Shown one piece after another: positions 6,933-13,351 of a stretch of 13,351 nucleotides of DNA. The first letter of the stretch is position 1. The number at the start of each line of letters is the position of its first letter. Position numbers and translations under genes: made by a program. The stretch is from Chloroflexi bacterium RBG_19FT_COMBO_55_16. Lineage in GTDB: Bacteria > Chloroflexota > Anaerolineae > Anaerolineales > UBA4823. Where the stretch lies: NCBI GenBank assembly GCA_001795335.1, contig MGOK01000150.1, positions 1,920 to 15,270 on the forward strand. The letters are read 5' to 3'. The notes under the pieces were generated by a model that saw only the letters and a program-made list of their open reading frames with translations, was not told where the DNA came from and ran no database searches.

Positions 6933-8219
6933 TTATCCCAACCGGACTGCCAGAAACGGCACTAACATCTCGTCGGGGGACAGGCCGCCGTGGCGGCCAT
7001 ATAAGTGATCGTCTTTGTTCGCCCACCACATATAAGCGTTCCCCCGTGCCAGCACTAGCAGGTCACCCAGGCGGTCGTGCAGCCGAGGGTGGGGCTTCCC
7101 TGGCCCTAACAACCCGGCGCTAACGGCGAAAGCCGGGTCCAGGAACACAAACTGATTCGGCCATGTCCGCTCAATATACTCGCGCACCGCCTCGCCCTGC
7201 CCGGGGCGCAGGTAGAGGTACATCAGGCGGTTTTCGCCGGTCGGCAGGATATGCAGGCGACGCACCAGGCTGGGATGGTTGCGCAGGTCGTAGTGTGGGT
7301 CGGGTTGAGTGGCAATCTGCCCGTGGTCAGCGACCAGGATGAACAAGGTGTCCGCCCGCCCCGCACCGTTCAGGCGTTCCAGGAATAGCCGTTCGAAAGC
7401 GGCGGTAAAACTAACAAACTCCTCAACCGTGCGTTCATCGTCCGGGCCATACAGGTGAGAGAAATGGTCTACCTCTCCCCAGTAGACCCAAAAGTAATTC
7501 CGCTCGTGCGTGTGGCTTTCAAAAGTCTTGCGCAGGTTGACCCACAGGTCGGCAGGGGTGTTGAAGGTGCTTACCTCCGCCTTCCGAAACAACATCTGGG
7601 AGAGGCCCGAACGGCCGATGCTTTGGTGTTGGAAGGCATAGGTCTGGACCCCATAGCTCGCCAGGTGAGTATCAAGGGTCTGCAGTTTCATAAAAGTCTC
7701 TGGGGTGAATCCAGCGCGTTTCAGGCTGCCGACGTCACCCTGGAAGCTGATCGGGGCGTGTAAGATCGTGTTCGCTACCACGCCGTATTCTTTCAGCCAC
7801 AGCTCATAGCCAGCGATACCGTGCTCGGCTGCGCTGCGCCCCGTCCACAGGCTGGTTAGGGCAGCGGAGGTGGTGCTGGGCATGATCGAGGTCAACGGAA
7901 CCAGTAGCCCATCCTCGGCCAACTTACCCCACACAGGGGTGGTTCCATTGGCAACCCAGCGCTTCAGCCTGTGCAGTGACAAGGCATCCATCAACACCAG
8001 CAGGACATGCCGCACCTCATCTCCGATCCCAACGGTGAGCTCTGTAAGCAATGGTGTGGCCCCCATCTCTGGTACCCCCAGCCAGCGGCAGATGCTGGCC
8101 GGGATATTAACCACGGACTGCCCGGTGTAATCCGGGTAAAGGAACCCTTCTCCCAGGTCTAGGCCTGGCAGGCGGTAAGTCTGTAAATGCGGCAAATGAT
8201 CTGCAGTCAGGTCAGGCAT
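6933..8219 (-). CDS. Alkaline-phosphatase-superfamily hydrolase (nucleotide pyrophosphatase/phosphodiesterase-like)
   Basis: From the ATG at 8219 the product has 428 residues. A longer frame from 8270 exists, but GGAG eight bases before 8219 supports the inner start. Superfamily landmarks are visible: D78 in LVLMDAL, a Thr nucleophile in MPSTTSAALTSLWTG (T116 or T117), D251 and H255 in EVDHFSH, D298-H299 in VADHGQ, and H410 in GRHGGLSPDEMLVPFL. These supply the two-metal site used to cut phosphate or phosphodiester bonds. No signal peptide is seen, so it is probably cytoplasmic, unlike the exported proteins around it. The HGGLSPDEMLVPFL ending is also common in PglZ-like and phosphoglycerate-mutase-like members, so the exact subfamily and substrate are uncertain. 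It is divergent from the lipoprotein gene at 8332 and convergent with the M23 gene. Confidence 0.85.
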   Translation of the reverse strand: MPDLTADHLPHLQTYRLPGLDLGEGFLYPDYTGQSVVNIPASICRWLGVPEMGATPLLTELTVGIGDEVRHVLLVLMDALSLHRLKRWVANGTTPVWGKLAEDGLLVPLTSIMPSTTSAALTSLWTGRSAAEHGIAGYELWLKEYGVVANTILHAPISFQGDVGSLKRAGFTPETFMKLQTLDTHLASYGVQTYAFQHQSIGRSGLSQMLFRKAEVSTFNTPADLWVNLRKTFESHTHERNYFWVYWGEVDHFSHLYGPDDERTVEEFVSFTAAFERLFLERLNGAGRADTLFILVADHGQIATQPDPHYDLRNHPSLVRRLHILPTGENRLMYLYLRPGQGEAVREYIERTWPNQFVFLDPAFAVSAGLLGPGKPHPRLHDRLGDLLVLARGNAYMWWANKDDHLYGRHGGLSPDEMLVPFLAVRLG

Positions 8220-8227
8220 TGGGTTTG

Positions 8228-8231
8228 CTCC
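8228..8231 (-). promoter_or_regulatory. Ribosome binding site deciding the phosphatase-family start
   Basis: On the minus strand GGAG lies eight bases before the ATG at 8219. The upstream in-frame ATG at 8270 has no such site and would lie upstream of the predicted transcription start. Confidence 0.55.
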
Positions 8232-8251
8232 GGCGTGGTTCAAGGAGGGTT

Positions 8252-8260
8252 TGATATAAT
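8252..8260 (+). promoter_or_regulatory. Extended -10 promoter (TGATATAAT) of the second lipoprotein gene
   Basis: TATAAT at 8255-8260 matches the consensus fully and is preceded by TGA, an extended -10. No good -35 is seen at the right distance, which extended -10 promoters can tolerate. Transcription would begin near 8267, giving a 65-base leader to the ATG at 8332. Confidence 0.6.
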
Positions 8261-8283
8261 GGCAAGACATTCGCTGGCGTCAC
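8256..8283 (-). promoter_or_regulatory. Candidate promoter of the phosphatase-family gene, overlapping the divergent one
   Basis: On the minus strand GTGACG (8283-8278), a 16-base spacer and CATTAT (8261-8256) form a fair promoter, with TGC before the -10 (extended). Transcription would begin near 8249, leaving a 30-base leader that holds the GGAG. Five of the six -10 bases are shared with the plus-strand TATAAT. Confidence 0.4.
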
Positions 8284-8331
8284 CAGGATCGGCGCGCCAA
8301 TCTTACCGCAAATTCGAAGTTTACTCCAGAA

Positions 8332-9771
8332 ATGCGATCCCTTTTGCTTAACGTTGCCTTTATGCTGGTTCTAGCCCTGGTTGCCTGTGAGGGGACGCCT
8401 CCTGTTACACCGGCTCCCGGAACCCAAGGCTCGGTTCCCACCCGCACCCCGGCCGTGACAAATTTTCCACCCCCTGTAAGCCAGGCCACCGCCACGCCGA
8501 CTCCGGTCCCCGTGATCGAGATAGATACGGAGACGCTGGGCGGTGTGAAGGTGACCTTCTGGCACGCCTGGTCTGGCCCAGCCGGGGAAGCCATCCAGTC
8601 CCTGGTCGAGGCCTTCAACGCCGAAAACGAGTACGGCATCGTCGTCGAGAGCGCCTATCAGGACAACTACAACGATCTCTACGACAAAATCGACAACGCG
8701 ATTCTAACCGGCGATCTCCCCAGCCTGGCAGTGGCTTACAACTACCAGATCCAGGATTGGGATGCCAACCCGGGACTCGTGGCTGATCTGGAGCCTTATG
8801 TAAATGACCCTCAATGGGGGTTAACCCCCGCAGAGCAGGCCGACTTCAACCCCACTTTCTGGGGGCAAGAGGTCATCGATGGTAAACGAACCAGCTTCCC
8901 CGCCCAGCGCTCGGCGCAGCTGATCTACTACAACCTCACCTGGGCCAGTGAACTGGGTTTCGATGCGCCGCCAGGCTCACCCGATGAGTTTAAGGAGCAG
9001 GCCTGCTCCGCAGCCCAGGCTAATAAAACTGACGCTGACCCGCAGAATGACGGCACGGGTGGCTGGGTCGTGAGCACGACACCGTCTGCTGTATTAAGCT
9101 GGATTTACGCCTTTGGGGGAGAGGTGATCGACCCACTGGGTGCTGGTTACCGCTTTAACACGCCCCAAACGGAAGCAGCCCTGACCTACTTGAAAGAACT
9201 GTACGATGCCGGTTGCGCCTGGCAGTCAGCGGATGACTATCCGGATGAGGAGTTTGCTGCACGCCGGGCATTATTTGTCACCGGTTCGCTGGCCGATCTC
9301 TCCTTCCAAACAACGGCTTTTGAACGCGCTGGCAATGCTGACCAGTGGACCGTGCTCGCGTTTCCCTCGCCTGAGAAACAACCTGTCATCGATGTCTACG
9401 GGCCTTCGTTCGTCTTATTTGAGGCGACGGTGGAGGAAAAATTGGCCGCCTGGCTGGTGGTCAAATGGCTAACTTCCCCAGAAAATCAAGCCAGGTTTAT
9501 TGCCGCCAGCGGAACGTACCCCATTCGTTCTTCCACGCTGGATCACTTAGGAGAATACGCCGCTGAACACCCCCAATGGTCGGCTGCCCTGGAGCTCTTA
9601 CCCTTTGCCCAGAGCGAGCCAGGCTACGCCTCCTGGAGCGTGGTGCGCTGGGTGGTGAGCGAAGTCGGCACCCAGGTCTTCCGCTATTACTTCACCGCCG
9701 ATCGCATTCCAGCCACCCTGGAGCTGATGGACGAGACAGCCGCCGAGCTACACGCTCGGAGTGGCGAGTAA
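8332..9771 (+). CDS. Extracellular solute-binding lipoprotein (ABC family 1, UgpB-like)
   Basis: The product has 479 residues. The signal peptide ends in the good lipobox LVAC, with C19 lipidated, and a Pro/Thr-rich tether follows (about 20-62). The mature domain opens with VKVTFWHAWSGPAGEAIQSL (about 72-91), the typical family 1 start found in binding proteins for sugars and glycerol-3-phosphate. Other expected blocks are FPAQRSAQLIYYNLTWASELGF, a Trp/Tyr-rich middle (SWIYAFGGEVID) and the late KLAAWLVVKWLTSPENQARF helix with SGTYPIRSS after it. It sits outside the membrane as a solute receptor for an ABC importer, but permease and ATPase genes are absent here. The ATG has no clear Shine-Dalgarno, yet the signal peptide fixes it well. 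It is longer than, and clearly different from, the lipoprotein at 4331. The RNase H gene follows after 12 bases. Confidence 0.9.
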   Translation: MRSLLLNVAFMLVLALVACEGTPPVTPAPGTQGSVPTRTPAVTNFPPPVSQATATPTPVPVIEIDTETLGGVKVTFWHAWSGPAGEAIQSLVEAFNAENEYGIVVESAYQDNYNDLYDKIDNAILTGDLPSLAVAYNYQIQDWDANPGLVADLEPYVNDPQWGLTPAEQADFNPTFWGQEVIDGKRTSFPAQRSAQLIYYNLTWASELGFDAPPGSPDEFKEQACSAAQANKTDADPQNDGTGGWVVSTTPSAVLSWIYAFGGEVIDPLGAGYRFNTPQTEAALTYLKELYDAGCAWQSADDYPDEEFAARRALFVTGSLADLSFQTTAFERAGNADQWTVLAFPSPEKQPVIDVYGPSFVLFEATVEEKLAAWLVVKWLTSPENQARFIAASGTYPIRSSTLDHLGEYAAEHPQWSAALELLPFAQSEPGYASWSVVRWVVSEVGTQVFRYYFTADRIPATLELMDETAAELHARSGE

Positions 9772-9783
9772 GCCAGGACCCTC

Positions 9784-10221
9784 ATGACCGAACTCCCCCG
9801 CGTGACTATCTATAGCGACGGCGCGTGCGACGGGAACCCCGGGCCAGGCGGCTGGGCTGCCCTGTTGCGGCATGGAAAGCACGAGAAGGTGCTCTCCGGC
9901 TCCGACCCCGAGACAACCAACAACCGTATGGAGCTGACCGCTGCGATCCAGGGGTTTGCGGCCTTGAAACAGCCCTGCCAGGTCGATTTCTACACCGATT
10001 CGGAATACGTGCAGCGCGGCATCACCGAGTGGCTGCCGCGCTGGCGGGCGCGGGGCTGGCGGCGCAAGGGAGGCGTCTTGGCGAACGTTGACCTGTGGCA
10101 AGCCCTGGACGCCGCTATCCAACCCCATACCATCGAATGGCACTGGGTGCGCGGTCATGCTGGCGATCGTCACAACCAGCGCGTGGACAGATTAGCGAAG
10201 AAAGCTATCGCACAAAGATAA
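9784..10221 (+). CDS. rnhA: Ribonuclease HI
   Basis: The product has 145 residues, close to the usual 150-155 of bacterial RNase HI. The enzyme cuts the RNA strand of RNA-DNA hybrids with two metal ions, removing primers and R-loops in the cytoplasm. The carboxylate set is present: D12 in YSDGACDGNPGPGGW, E50 in TNNRMELTA, D72 in YTDSEYV and D135 in QRVDRLA, plus the flexible-loop histidine H125 in VRGHAGD. The basic handle region WRARGWRRKGG (about 87-97) is retained. AGGA at 9775-9778 lies five bases before the ATG. It follows the solute-binding lipoprotein by 12 bases and is probably read with it; the pairing looks like chance genome packing, not shared function. After the stop there is only a wobble-rich hairpin without a T-run. 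Confidence 0.95.
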   Translation: MTELPRVTIYSDGACDGNPGPGGWAALLRHGKHEKVLSGSDPETTNNRMELTAAIQGFAALKQPCQVDFYTDSEYVQRGITEWLPRWRARGWRRKGGVLANVDLWQALDAAIQPHTIEWHWVRGHAGDRHNQRVDRLAKKAIAQR

Positions 10222-10258
10222 GGGTACTTTTTTCCCATTGTTGGAAAGGGGAGGAATT

Positions 10259-10282
10259 GTGCATACTGAATATATGTATTAA
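10259..10282 (+). other. Possible 7-codon mini-ORF with strong Shine-Dalgarno
   Basis: A full GGGGAGGA (10249-10256) lies two to three bases before a GTG that opens a 7-codon frame (MHTEYMY) ending at TAA 10280-10282. This is the best ribosome-site-like sequence in the AT-rich gap before the CAP-domain gene, which itself has none. The short spacing and tiny size mean this may be coincidence. Confidence 0.2.
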
Positions 10283-10311
10283 TTCCATCGATGTAAGATC
10301 AATTCAATAAG

Positions 10312-11583
10312 ATGAAGAACTTTTGCTTTGCCGCCAGCCTAATTTTCTTCTTGCTCCTCTTTCCCTTGGGTGGCCAGCCTGGATCAGCCAGGGGGATGGT
10401 GTCTACGCCCCAAGCCGATCCAGACCTTTGGCTATCTACCCAACTCAAGGCGCACTCCCCAGCTTACTCCGGGTGCGGCGACATCATCGCCCCCATCATC
10501 AACGCCGAATACGAACAACGCGTGGTCGACCTGGTGAACCAGGCCCGCGCTGAAATTGATCTGCCGCCCCTCAAGCGAACGGAATCCCTGGACCAGGCCG
10601 CCCGCTATCAAACGACAGACATGGGACAAGACAACTACTTTGACCACGACACCTACGATCGCGTGGCCGGGGAACTGGTTTATGTCTGTAACACCTGGGA
10701 AAGAATTGCAACCTATTACTCAGGGGCAAATGCAGAGAATGCCGGCGCTGGCTACGAGACCCCCGAGGCGGTAATGGCCGGGTGGATGGACAGCCAAGGC
10801 CACAGGGACAATATTCTCAACGACTACAGCCGCGAGATCGGAGTTGGCTATTTCGCCGGGAGCGGTGACTTTTACCACTATTGGATTCAGGATTTCGGCG
10901 CCCGCAGCGAGGTCTATCCCCTGGTCATCAACCGGGAAGCCACCACCACAGATTCGCGCTCTGTCTCGGTGTATATATACGGTGAAGACCTGTGGCAAGA
11001 GATGCGCCTGCGCAATGAGGCTGGCGACTGGAGCGCCTGGAGACCCTTCCAGGCTAATCTCGACTGGCAGCTCAGCGCTGGGATCGGCGAGCACGCCGTC
11101 TCCGCTGAACTGCGCGCCGGGAGCCAGACAGTCGCCAGCAGCGACACGATCTACCTGGCCAGCGCCGGCAGCCCCCCTGGACTTGGGAACTTACCTGACA
11201 GCCTGGCGTTCACCTACAGCATCCCTGACCAGGAACTGCTCCCCGCATCCCAACAAGTGACGCCGCTCAACGTCGGCAACGAAGACCCGCTGAGCTGGGA
11301 AGTCACCGCCCAGGGGACTTTCTTCACCGTCGAACCGCTCCAGGGAACTACACCTGAATCGATCACCATCACCCCCACGGACTTCGATCGGGATAAGCCC
11401 AATATCTATACTAGCACAATCACCATCACGGTGGTGAATCCGGCTGGCACGGCAAGTTCGCCGCATATCATTACCCTGACCTTGCGGGTGGTCGATACCC
11501 AAATTTTTCAGACCTACCTGCCGGGAGTCCAGAACAGGCAAAGTCAAATGGAAGCAAATTCTGCTGGTAAGAACAATGAATAG
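10312..11583 (+). CDS. Secreted CAP-domain (SCP/PR-1-like) protein
   Basis: The product has 423 residues. A signal peptide (about 1-27; hydrophobic core FAASLIFFLLLF) directs export. A CAP domain spans about 66-200, with H112 in YFDHDTYDR, E142 in GANAENAGAG and H164 in SQGHRDNILN forming the usual conserved site. C55 and C126 could pair. After it come a beta-rich middle (about 205-285) and a repeat-like beta segment (about 297-394, LAFTYSIPDQELLPASQQVTP) that resembles bacterial BACON/Ig-type domains. The tail QIFQTYLPGVQNRQ resembles the YLPLV-type C-termini of many Chloroflexota secreted proteins, possibly a surface signal. Bacterial CAP proteins are mostly of unknown activity. No Shine-Dalgarno precedes the ATG. 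The 90-base upstream gap is AT-rich, with only weak promoter candidates. Confidence 0.85.
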   Translation: MKNFCFAASLIFFLLLFPLGGQPGSARGMVSTPQADPDLWLSTQLKAHSPAYSGCGDIIAPIINAEYEQRVVDLVNQARAEIDLPPLKRTESLDQAARYQTTDMGQDNYFDHDTYDRVAGELVYVCNTWERIATYYSGANAENAGAGYETPEAVMAGWMDSQGHRDNILNDYSREIGVGYFAGSGDFYHYWIQDFGARSEVYPLVINREATTTDSRSVSVYIYGEDLWQEMRLRNEAGDWSAWRPFQANLDWQLSAGIGEHAVSAELRAGSQTVASSDTIYLASAGSPPGLGNLPDSLAFTYSIPDQELLPASQQVTPLNVGNEDPLSWEVTAQGTFFTVEPLQGTTPESITITPTDFDRDKPNIYTSTITITVVNPAGTASSPHIITLTLRVVDTQIFQTYLPGVQNRQSQMEANSAGKNNE

Positions 11584-11615
11584 CTGAATATACCAGGCTG
11601 GTGAGATACAGGTTA

Positions 11616-11646
11616 TTGCCAGGCGTATGGTAATGTCAGATATAAT
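11616..11646 (+). promoter_or_regulatory. Promoter with perfect TATAAT just before the membrane protein gene
   Basis: TATAAT at 11641-11646 has TTGCCA (11616-11621) 19 bases upstream; the spacer is longer than ideal. Transcription would begin near 11653, only one or two bases before the ATG at 11655, giving a leaderless or nearly leaderless message. Confidence 0.55.
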
Positions 11647-11654
11647 GGGCGACG

Positions 11655-12740
11655 ATGAACCGCTATTATCACGCCGTGCGCCGGCCCGTCAGACGGCCAA
11701 AAGCGGACGATTACCTGCTGCTCACCCTGCTCAGCTTTGCCCTTTCGGTTTCGCTCACCCGGTTGATTTTAGAATTGACCGGCTATCCGCAGCTGGGAAG
11801 CGGTACACTGCATATTGCGCACATGTTGTGGGGTGGCCTGTTGTTGTTCATCGCCGCCCTGCTGCCGCTGATCTTTGCCAACCGATGGGTGTATTGGGTA
11901 GAGGCGGTCCTGGCTGGGGTAGGCGTAGGCCTGTTTATCGACGAGGGGGGCAAGTTCATCACCCAAAGCAATGACTACTTATACCCACCCGCCGCGCCGA
12001 TCGTTTACGCCTTCTTTCTGATCTGTGTACTGGTGTACTTACAGATTAACCGCCCCCTATCCCGCCATCCACGCGCTGAACTCTACGCAGCCCTGGAGAT
12101 GATGGAAGATGTACTCGACCATGACCTGGATGCGCGTGAAAGGGCGGAGCTCGAGGCGCGCCTGTGCTATGTTGTTGCACAGAAAGATCATCCCGAACTG
12201 GCCAGTCTGGGGGCAAAGTTGCTCGACTACGTGAAAGGAGAGCAGATCTATATCGCCCCTCCCCCGCCAGATTATTTAAAGCGTTTGCAGGCGAAGCTGC
12301 TCGCTTTGGAAGCGCGCTATCTGGATCGGGCGCGTTTCCGAGCCCTCCTTGCGCTTGGTCTGGGCGCCATGGGGTTGGCTTCAGTCGTCATCCCTGGCCG
12401 ATTAATCGCCTCTAGCCTTGAGCCAGGTTCAATCGGCTCCACGTTCATGTTCCTGATCGAGTCTGTAAAAAATCCCACTTTCGCCTTTGTCTATTGGTTT
12501 TTTTTGCTCCAGGTAATTCAAGGCCTCTTCGGCCTGTTTTTAATGACTGGAGCGGTGCTGCTGGTGACAGGACGTGAACGGCAAGCGTTAAGGTCCAGCT
12601 ACTTCGCCTTGCTCGTGTACCTCACCATGGTCAACCTGTTGATGTTTTACTACTACCAGTTCTCTACGATCATTTCAGCGATCATCCAGTTTGTGCTGCT
12701 GCTGGCGGTGCTGTACTACCGGCAAAGATTTCTCTCCTGA
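11655..12740 (+). CDS. Uncharacterised polytopic membrane protein
   Basis: The product has 361 residues. The N-terminal half has about four hydrophobic spans (about 19-37, 52-76, 80-96, 112-130). A soluble, charged and likely helical segment follows (about 131-228), and then about four more spans (about 229-250, 272-306, 316-334, 337-355). The N-terminal half has polar residues in or at the edge of spans: T35-R36, H53 and H56 in TLHIAHMLWGG, D96-E97 and K100 in GLFIDEGGKFIT, and N106-D107 before YLYPPAAP. I recognise this pattern as that of conserved hypothetical membrane proteins in Chloroflexota and actinobacteria, but I know no function for them. No Shine-Dalgarno precedes the ATG, and the promoter sits directly in front. 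It is convergent with the glycosyltransferase gene. It could be a transporter-like or intramembrane enzyme; I do not assign one. Confidence 0.8.
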   Translation: MNRYYHAVRRPVRRPKADDYLLLTLLSFALSVSLTRLILELTGYPQLGSGTLHIAHMLWGGLLLFIAALLPLIFANRWVYWVEAVLAGVGVGLFIDEGGKFITQSNDYLYPPAAPIVYAFFLICVLVYLQINRPLSRHPRAELYAALEMMEDVLDHDLDARERAELEARLCYVVAQKDHPELASLGAKLLDYVKGEQIYIAPPPPDYLKRLQAKLLALEARYLDRARFRALLALGLGAMGLASVVIPGRLIASSLEPGSIGSTFMFLIESVKNPTFAFVYWFFLLQVIQGLFGLFLMTGAVLLVTGRERQALRSSYFALLVYLTMVNLLMFYYYQFSTIISAIIQFVLLLAVLYYRQRFLS

Positions 12741-12804
12741 CATTACCTGCAAATTATTAGCGACTGGTAGGCATCCATTTATCAGCTTCAGGCGCTGCTG
12801 GCTT
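12741..12804. other. Convergent intergenic gap, no clear terminator
   Basis: This 64-base gap lies between the membrane protein stop and the glycosyltransferase stop. I see no stable hairpin followed by a T-run on either strand. Confidence 0.5.
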
Positions 12805-13351
12805 CTACCCCTTAATCCGTTTGCGAGTTTGCAGCACCATGCGCGTGAATTCGACCACGTGCTGCAGAGGCTGGATATGGCTGCTCTCACCGGCATAGAT
12901 GGTGCGGATGGGCACCCAATCCAGCGCGTAGCCTTTTTGAACACAGACCACGATCATCTCAACTTCAAACTGAAAACCATGCTCCTGGCTGGCCAGCATG
13001 GCTTCCATCAACCGGCGGCTGATCAGGCGGTAACCCGACTGGTTATCCTGGACCGGCCGACCCACCGCCCAGGAGAAGCTCCAACGCCCCAAAGTATTGG
13101 CCACCCGACGCACGGGTGGGATCTGGCTGAAGTCACGCGCCCCGATGATCAAGTCAACCTCCTGCTCCTGGTATGCCTGGAGAAATTTCGGGATCTCGGC
13201 CGGGTCGTGCTGCCCGTCGGCATCCAGGGTGAGCACAGCGGCATAGCCCTCGGCGATGGCCTTGAGAAAACCGGTCTTGAGCGCCACGCCCTTTCCCTGG
13301 TTGGGTCTCTGACTCAGCACCGTCGCTCCGCTTAGAGTAGCTACGGCGGCA
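12805..13351 (-). CDS. Family 2 glycosyltransferase (dolichol-phosphate-mannose-synthase-like), C-terminal part
   Basis: The minus-strand frame is open from the right edge to a TAG at 12805-12807 and gives 181 residues. A GTG at 13320 could be misread as the start, but the frame continues upstream into family sequence (GATVLSQRPNQGKGVALKTG), so the N-terminus lies beyond the window. The GT-A metal motif is clear in TLDADGQHDP (visible residues 41-50; D43 and D45). It is followed by IIGARD, the acceptor-side QDNQSGYRLISRRLMEA segment and the EHGFQFEVEMI block. Members transfer a sugar from a nucleotide donor, often to a polyprenyl phosphate at the cytoplasmic face of the membrane. No trailing membrane spans follow, as in the short single-domain type of about 240 residues, so about 60 residues are missing. 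Donor and acceptor cannot be told. Confidence 0.92.
   Translation of the reverse strand, partial: AAVATLSGATVLSQRPNQGKGVALKTGFLKAIAEGYAAVLTLDADGQHDPAEIPKFLQAYQEQEVDLIIGARDFSQIPPVRRVANTLGRWSFSWAVGRPVQDNQSGYRLISRRLMEAMLASQEHGFQFEVEMIVVCVQKGYALDWVPIRTIYAGESSHIQPLQHVVEFTRMVLQTRKRIKG

Noticed and set aside
8220..8270. ATG at 8270 as the start of the phosphatase-family gene
   Set aside because: No ribosome site, it would lie upstream of the predicted transcription start, and GGAG supports 8219.
10228..10252. Hairpin after the ribonuclease HI gene as an intrinsic terminator
   Set aside because: The stem relies on several G-T pairs and no T-run follows it.
13318..13320. GTG at 13320 as the start of the glycosyltransferase
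   Set aside because: The frame is open to the window edge and the upstream codons continue recognisable family sequence, so the gene is truncated by the window.
12691..13335. 214-codon plus-strand frame at the right end
   Set aside because: It is opposite a glycosyltransferase with clear family motifs and overlaps the end of the membrane protein gene; the sequence looks like a shadow.
1..13351. A new defence or mobile system in the window
   Set aside because: No transposase, integrase, nuclease-helicase set, reverse transcriptase or attachment repeats were seen; the PIG-L, phosphatase and RNase H genes are ordinary members of their families and not arranged as a known defence set.

Overview
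The window looks like a GC-rich chromosomal segment of a Chloroflexota bacterium, probably an Anaerolineae-type lineage. This is inferred from gene content and style. Several exported proteins carry a membrane anchor or lipobox followed by a Thr/Pro-rich tether of the PTPTSTPT kind. There are lone solute-binding lipoproteins, tandem M42 aminopeptidases, a membrane-anchored LysM-M23 protein, and a secreted CAP protein ending in a YLP-type tail. Shine-Dalgarno use is mixed: some genes have a clear GGAG, while others start almost at the predicted transcription start. No rRNA, tRNA, CRISPR array, insertion sequence or phage gene was seen.

Layout from left to right. The start of a PIG-L/LmbE deacetylase runs off the left edge on the minus strand (1-382). 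A small one-span membrane protein with a long Thr/Pro tail follows on the plus strand (522-992). Next come three consecutive paralogous M42 metallo-aminopeptidases (1019-2095, 2092-3213, 3260-4258); the first two overlap by four bases. A solute-binding lipoprotein (4331-5620) and a membrane-anchored LysM plus M23 peptidase-fold protein (5677-6930) follow, the latter with its own strong promoter. A minus-strand alkaline-phosphatase-superfamily hydrolase (6933-8219) meets it tail to tail with a 2-base gap. That hydrolase is divergent from a second solute-binding lipoprotein (8332-9771), which is followed closely by ribonuclease HI (9784-10221). A secreted CAP-domain protein (10312-11583) and an uncharacterised polytopic membrane protein (11655-12740) come next. 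The C-terminal part of a family 2 glycosyltransferase leaves the right edge on the minus strand (12805-13351).

Functionally, much of the segment concerns the cell surface and peptide use. The lipoproteins would catch solutes outside the cell, the M42 enzymes would trim imported peptides in the cytoplasm, the LysM-M23 protein acts on or binds the wall, and the CAP protein is secreted. This link is an inference, because no permease or ATPase gene accompanies either binding protein. No clearly new defence or mobile system is visible. The points most worth a second look are the three-paralog M42 cluster, the membrane protein with charged and histidine residues in its spans, the tail-only Thr/Pro protein, and promoter placements implying leaderless or nearly leaderless messages and correcting two gene starts.
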